From contig CAILUR010000146.1 in assembly GCA_903837445.1 (NCBI GenBank), positions 1-8,127 of the forward strand: a stretch of DNA of 8,127 bases, written 5' to 3'. Both the position numbers and the translations under genes were made by a program. Positions 7,247 to 8,127 of this stretch are shown piece after piece. The notes beneath the pieces were generated by a model. That model was not told the origin of the DNA, searched no databases, and saw only the letters and a program-made list of their open reading frames with translations. Within the stretch, counting starts at the first letter, position 1. The number at the start of each line of letters is the position of its first letter. The DNA is from an uncultured bacterium (GTDB lineage: Bacteria > Oederibacteriota > PGYV01 > CAILUR01).

Positions 7247-7250
7247 CTCC
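7247..7250 (-). promoter_or_regulatory. Ribosome binding site for the TTG start of glmU
   Basis: GGAG on the minus strand lies 8 nt before the TTG at 7238, in the 15-nt gap after the FmdB-like gene. It is the only SD-like sequence near a start that keeps the LAAG nucleotide-binding loop. Confidence 0.65.
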
Positions 7251-7253
7251 ATT

Positions 7254-7511
7254 TTAATTGCATTTACAAGCACTGCCGCAAGTCCCGCCGCAGTTGCAAG
7301 AACCGGACGCATGTGAATGTCCGGTTTCTTTTTTCTTATAATCATTCACATAAAACCCACTGCCTTTAAGAATAAAATTAGTCCCGCCGTTAACCACTTT
7401 GATAAGCCCACTTGTGCCACATTTTGGACAGACACTCACATCAGGTTCATTTATCCCGTGTCTGACATCAAACTCTCCGCACTTTTTACATTCGTATGTG
7501 TATAAAGCCAT
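7254..7511 (-). CDS. FmdB-family zinc-ribbon protein with Cys/His-rich C-terminal tail
   Basis: This 85-residue protein matches the small FmdB/CxxC-CxxC family: MALYTYECKKCGEFDV at the N-terminus, a second pair in VCPKCG, then NGGTNFILKGSGFYVNDYKK, equivalent to the family's GxxFxLKGxGWYxxDY motif. Cys8/Cys11 and Cys28/Cys31 should bind one zinc. FmdB was named for a proposed regulator of formamidase in Methylophilus, but most members have no proven function, so none is assigned here. After residue 60 it carries an extra tail with HSH (65-67) and five cysteines (Cys72, 74, 78, 82, 84) among Gly and Ser. The tail could bind metal. The ATG at 7511 is preceded by GGAG with 6 nt spacing. The gene is second in the operon: 67 bp after the small Cys-rich gene and 15 bp before glmU. 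It is probably cytoplasmic, as no signal peptide or membrane segment is visible. Confidence 0.88.
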   Translation of the reverse strand: MALYTYECKKCGEFDVRHGINEPDVSVCPKCGTSGLIKVVNGGTNFILKGSGFYVNDYKKKETGHSHASGSCNCGGTCGSACKCN

Positions 7512-7578
7512 AAAAATCTCCTAAGTATGTTTCCAGTTAAAACCTCAAGTTATTTTGATACTAACCCAAAATTCAGAA

Positions 7579-7737
7579 CTATTTCTTACTATATTCCCTG
7601 CATTCCTTCGTATTCGGTCTTTCCGGAAGCGGGCACGAAGTTGGGTGATTATACCTGCAAGTATCACACAAAAACCCGTTATCCAGTTTTATAATAAACT
7701 TAAAAAAATTATCCTTTATCTCTTTTAAAAAGCTCAT
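7579..7737 (-). CDS. Small cysteine-rich protein of unknown function, first gene of the operon
   Basis: I do not recognise this family. From the ATG at 7737 the product has 52 residues: an amphipathic, Lys/Phe-rich N-terminal half (MSFLKEIKDNFFKFIIKL) and a C-terminal half with four cysteines, in CDTC (24-27), SCPLPERPN (Cys35) and KECREY (Cys46), spaced CxxC-x7-C-x10-C. That spacing could hold one zinc ion or an Fe-S cluster; His31 is also nearby. A longer reading would start at TTG 7782, but that codon lies inside the -10 box of the promoter at 7782-7811 and so would not be transcribed. The ATG at 7737 has GGAAGG 4 nt upstream. Good promoter placement, a proper SD and the ordered cysteine pattern argue that it is a real gene and not a chance frame. 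It neighbours another small Cys-rich protein (FmdB-like), which hints at a metal-related theme but proves nothing. Confidence 0.65.
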   Translation of the reverse strand: MSFLKEIKDNFFKFIIKLDNGFLCDTCRYNHPTSCPLPERPNTKECREYSKK

Positions 7738-7741
7738 TTTA

Positions 7742-7747
7742 CCTTCC
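7742..7747 (-). promoter_or_regulatory. Ribosome binding site deciding the start of the small Cys-rich gene
   Basis: GGAAGG lies 4 nt before the ATG at 7737. Together with the promoter position it rules out the upstream TTG at 7782. Confidence 0.55.
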
Positions 7748-7781
7748 AATGTGGCATATAGGATAACTTCAAAACAGAACA

Positions 7782-7811
7782 ATTATATATTAATGAAAGC
7801 AGGGTTGTCAA
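7782..7811 (-). promoter_or_regulatory. Consensus sigma-70 promoter for the glmU-prs-rplY-pth-comEA-comEC operon
   Basis: On the minus strand TTGACA (7806-7811) and TATAAT (7782-7787) both match consensus perfectly, with an 18-bp spacer. Transcription should begin near 7775, giving a leader of roughly 38 nt before the ATG at 7737. No stronger promoter is visible between the genes downstream, so this is probably the main promoter for all eight. The -35 lies within a short dyad (GTTG-A-CAAC), which might be a binding site but is too short to claim. Confidence 0.82.
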
Positions 7812-7929
7812 CAAGGAAAGCACTGGGACACAAGAGAATGCCCAAATAAGGTGATTTATCTCCTTTCCCCCACGGCTCCAACGAAAAACCTTGTTAAACC
7901 CTTACTGACAAACTTAAAACTAAAGCTTT
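7812..7929 (-). other. Intergenic spacer upstream of the operon promoter
   Basis: This stretch, together with the promoter to its left, separates the methyltransferase-like stop codon from the operon. I see no tRNA and no convincing rho-independent terminator. The only structure is an imperfect 18-bp dyad at 7848-7865 (AAGG-N-GAT-NN-ATC-N-CCTT, 14 of 18 positions symmetric), centred about 50 bp upstream of the -35. Confidence 0.5.
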
Positions 7930-8127
7930 TTATTTTACTTTCCCAGAAATTTTATATTTCAAAGAAAAAGCAAACTGATTGTATAAGCTATCTGTAAAAA
8001 ACCCAAAAGTTAAAAAGTTAACGAGATTAAAAATAAAGTTTTTACTCTTTCCAATTCCTTTTTCTTTAATAACAATTAAGCCATTGTTTTCAAAAAAATA
8101 TCTCATACTTTTATATGTAAAAAATCT
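7930..8127 (-). CDS. Probable SAM-dependent methyltransferase, C-terminal end only (5' end beyond window)
   Basis: Reading from the right edge on the minus strand, an open frame of 65 codons ends in TAA at 7930-7932. It begins RFFTYKSMRYFFENNGLIVI and continues with KEKGIGKSKN, NLVNFLTFGFF, TDSLYNQFAFSLKYK. This resembles the end of class I methyltransferases (Methyltransf_11/23 type), where an H-x-RxFT-x-x-x-L strand and helix is followed by LLEENGF-x-x-x and a terminal strand with QFxxxAKK. The SAM-binding GxGxG region would lie outside the window. An ATG at 8106 exists in frame, but the RFFT segment upstream of it fits the family, so I treat the frame as partial. The call rests on this short C-terminal pattern alone; substrate and pathway are unknown. 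No terminator is visible after the stop. Confidence 0.6.
   Translation of the reverse strand, partial: RFFTYKSMRYFFENNGLIVIKEKGIGKSKNFIFNLVNFLTFGFFTDSLYNQFAFSLKYKISGKVK

Noticed and set aside
7512..7578. Internal promoter between the Cys-rich gene and the FmdB-like gene
   Set aside because: TTGAGG is present but no good -10 is found at the right spacing.
7738..7782. Longer N-terminus for the small Cys-rich protein starting at TTG 7782
   Set aside because: The TTG lies inside the TATAAT -10 box, upstream of the predicted transcription start.

Overview
The window is a stretch of bacterial chromosome made mostly of conserved housekeeping genes. It is AT-rich, densely packed and read almost entirely from the minus strand. 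Every recognisable protein is bacterial (methionyl-tRNA formyltransferase, peptidyl-tRNA hydrolase, L25/CTC, GlmU, ComEA/ComEC), and the Shine-Dalgarno sequences and sigma-70 type promoters are typical. No phage, IS, CRISPR, rRNA or tRNA feature is visible. The phylum cannot be fixed from this sequence alone. The slightly divergent family motifs would fit an uncultivated lineage, but that is an impression and not a measurement.

Layout from left to right. Positions 1-488 (+) hold the C-terminal part of methionyl-tRNA formyltransferase, cut by the window edge. It converges on ridA (512-895, -), which has its own good promoter overlapping the stop codon of the next gene. From 969 to 7737 there is one long minus-strand operon. 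In transcription order it encodes a 52-residue cysteine-rich protein, an FmdB-type zinc ribbon, GlmU, ribose-phosphate pyrophosphokinase (Prs), ribosomal protein L25/CTC, peptidyl-tRNA hydrolase (Pth), a ComEA-like helix-hairpin-helix protein and a ComEC/Rec2 DNA-uptake channel. Two junctions are 4-bp ATGA overlaps (glmU/prs and comEA/comEC). The other gaps run from 15 to 67 bp, and no terminator is seen inside. A promoter with both consensus hexamers (TTGACA, 18 bp, TATAAT) lies at 7782-7811, just upstream of the first gene. At the right edge (7930-8127, -) is the C-terminal tail of what looks like a SAM-dependent methyltransferase.

How the genes fit together. glmU-prs-rplY-pth is a recurring bacterial cluster. 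GlmU makes UDP-GlcNAc for cell-wall precursors, Prs makes PRPP for nucleotides, L25/CTC binds 5S rRNA, and Pth recycles peptidyl-tRNA. Here two DNA-uptake genes are attached downstream, so competence-type proteins would be co-transcribed with housekeeping genes.

The most notable observations are: a ComEC whose C-terminal metallo-beta-lactamase-like domain keeps the fold signature but has lost the metal-binding residues; the small Cys-rich protein at the head of the operon; an FmdB protein with an extra Cys/His-rich tail; a TTG start for glmU; and an Ala/Pro/Lys tail on L25 built partly from a 27-bp tandem repeat. I found no convincing new multi-gene system.
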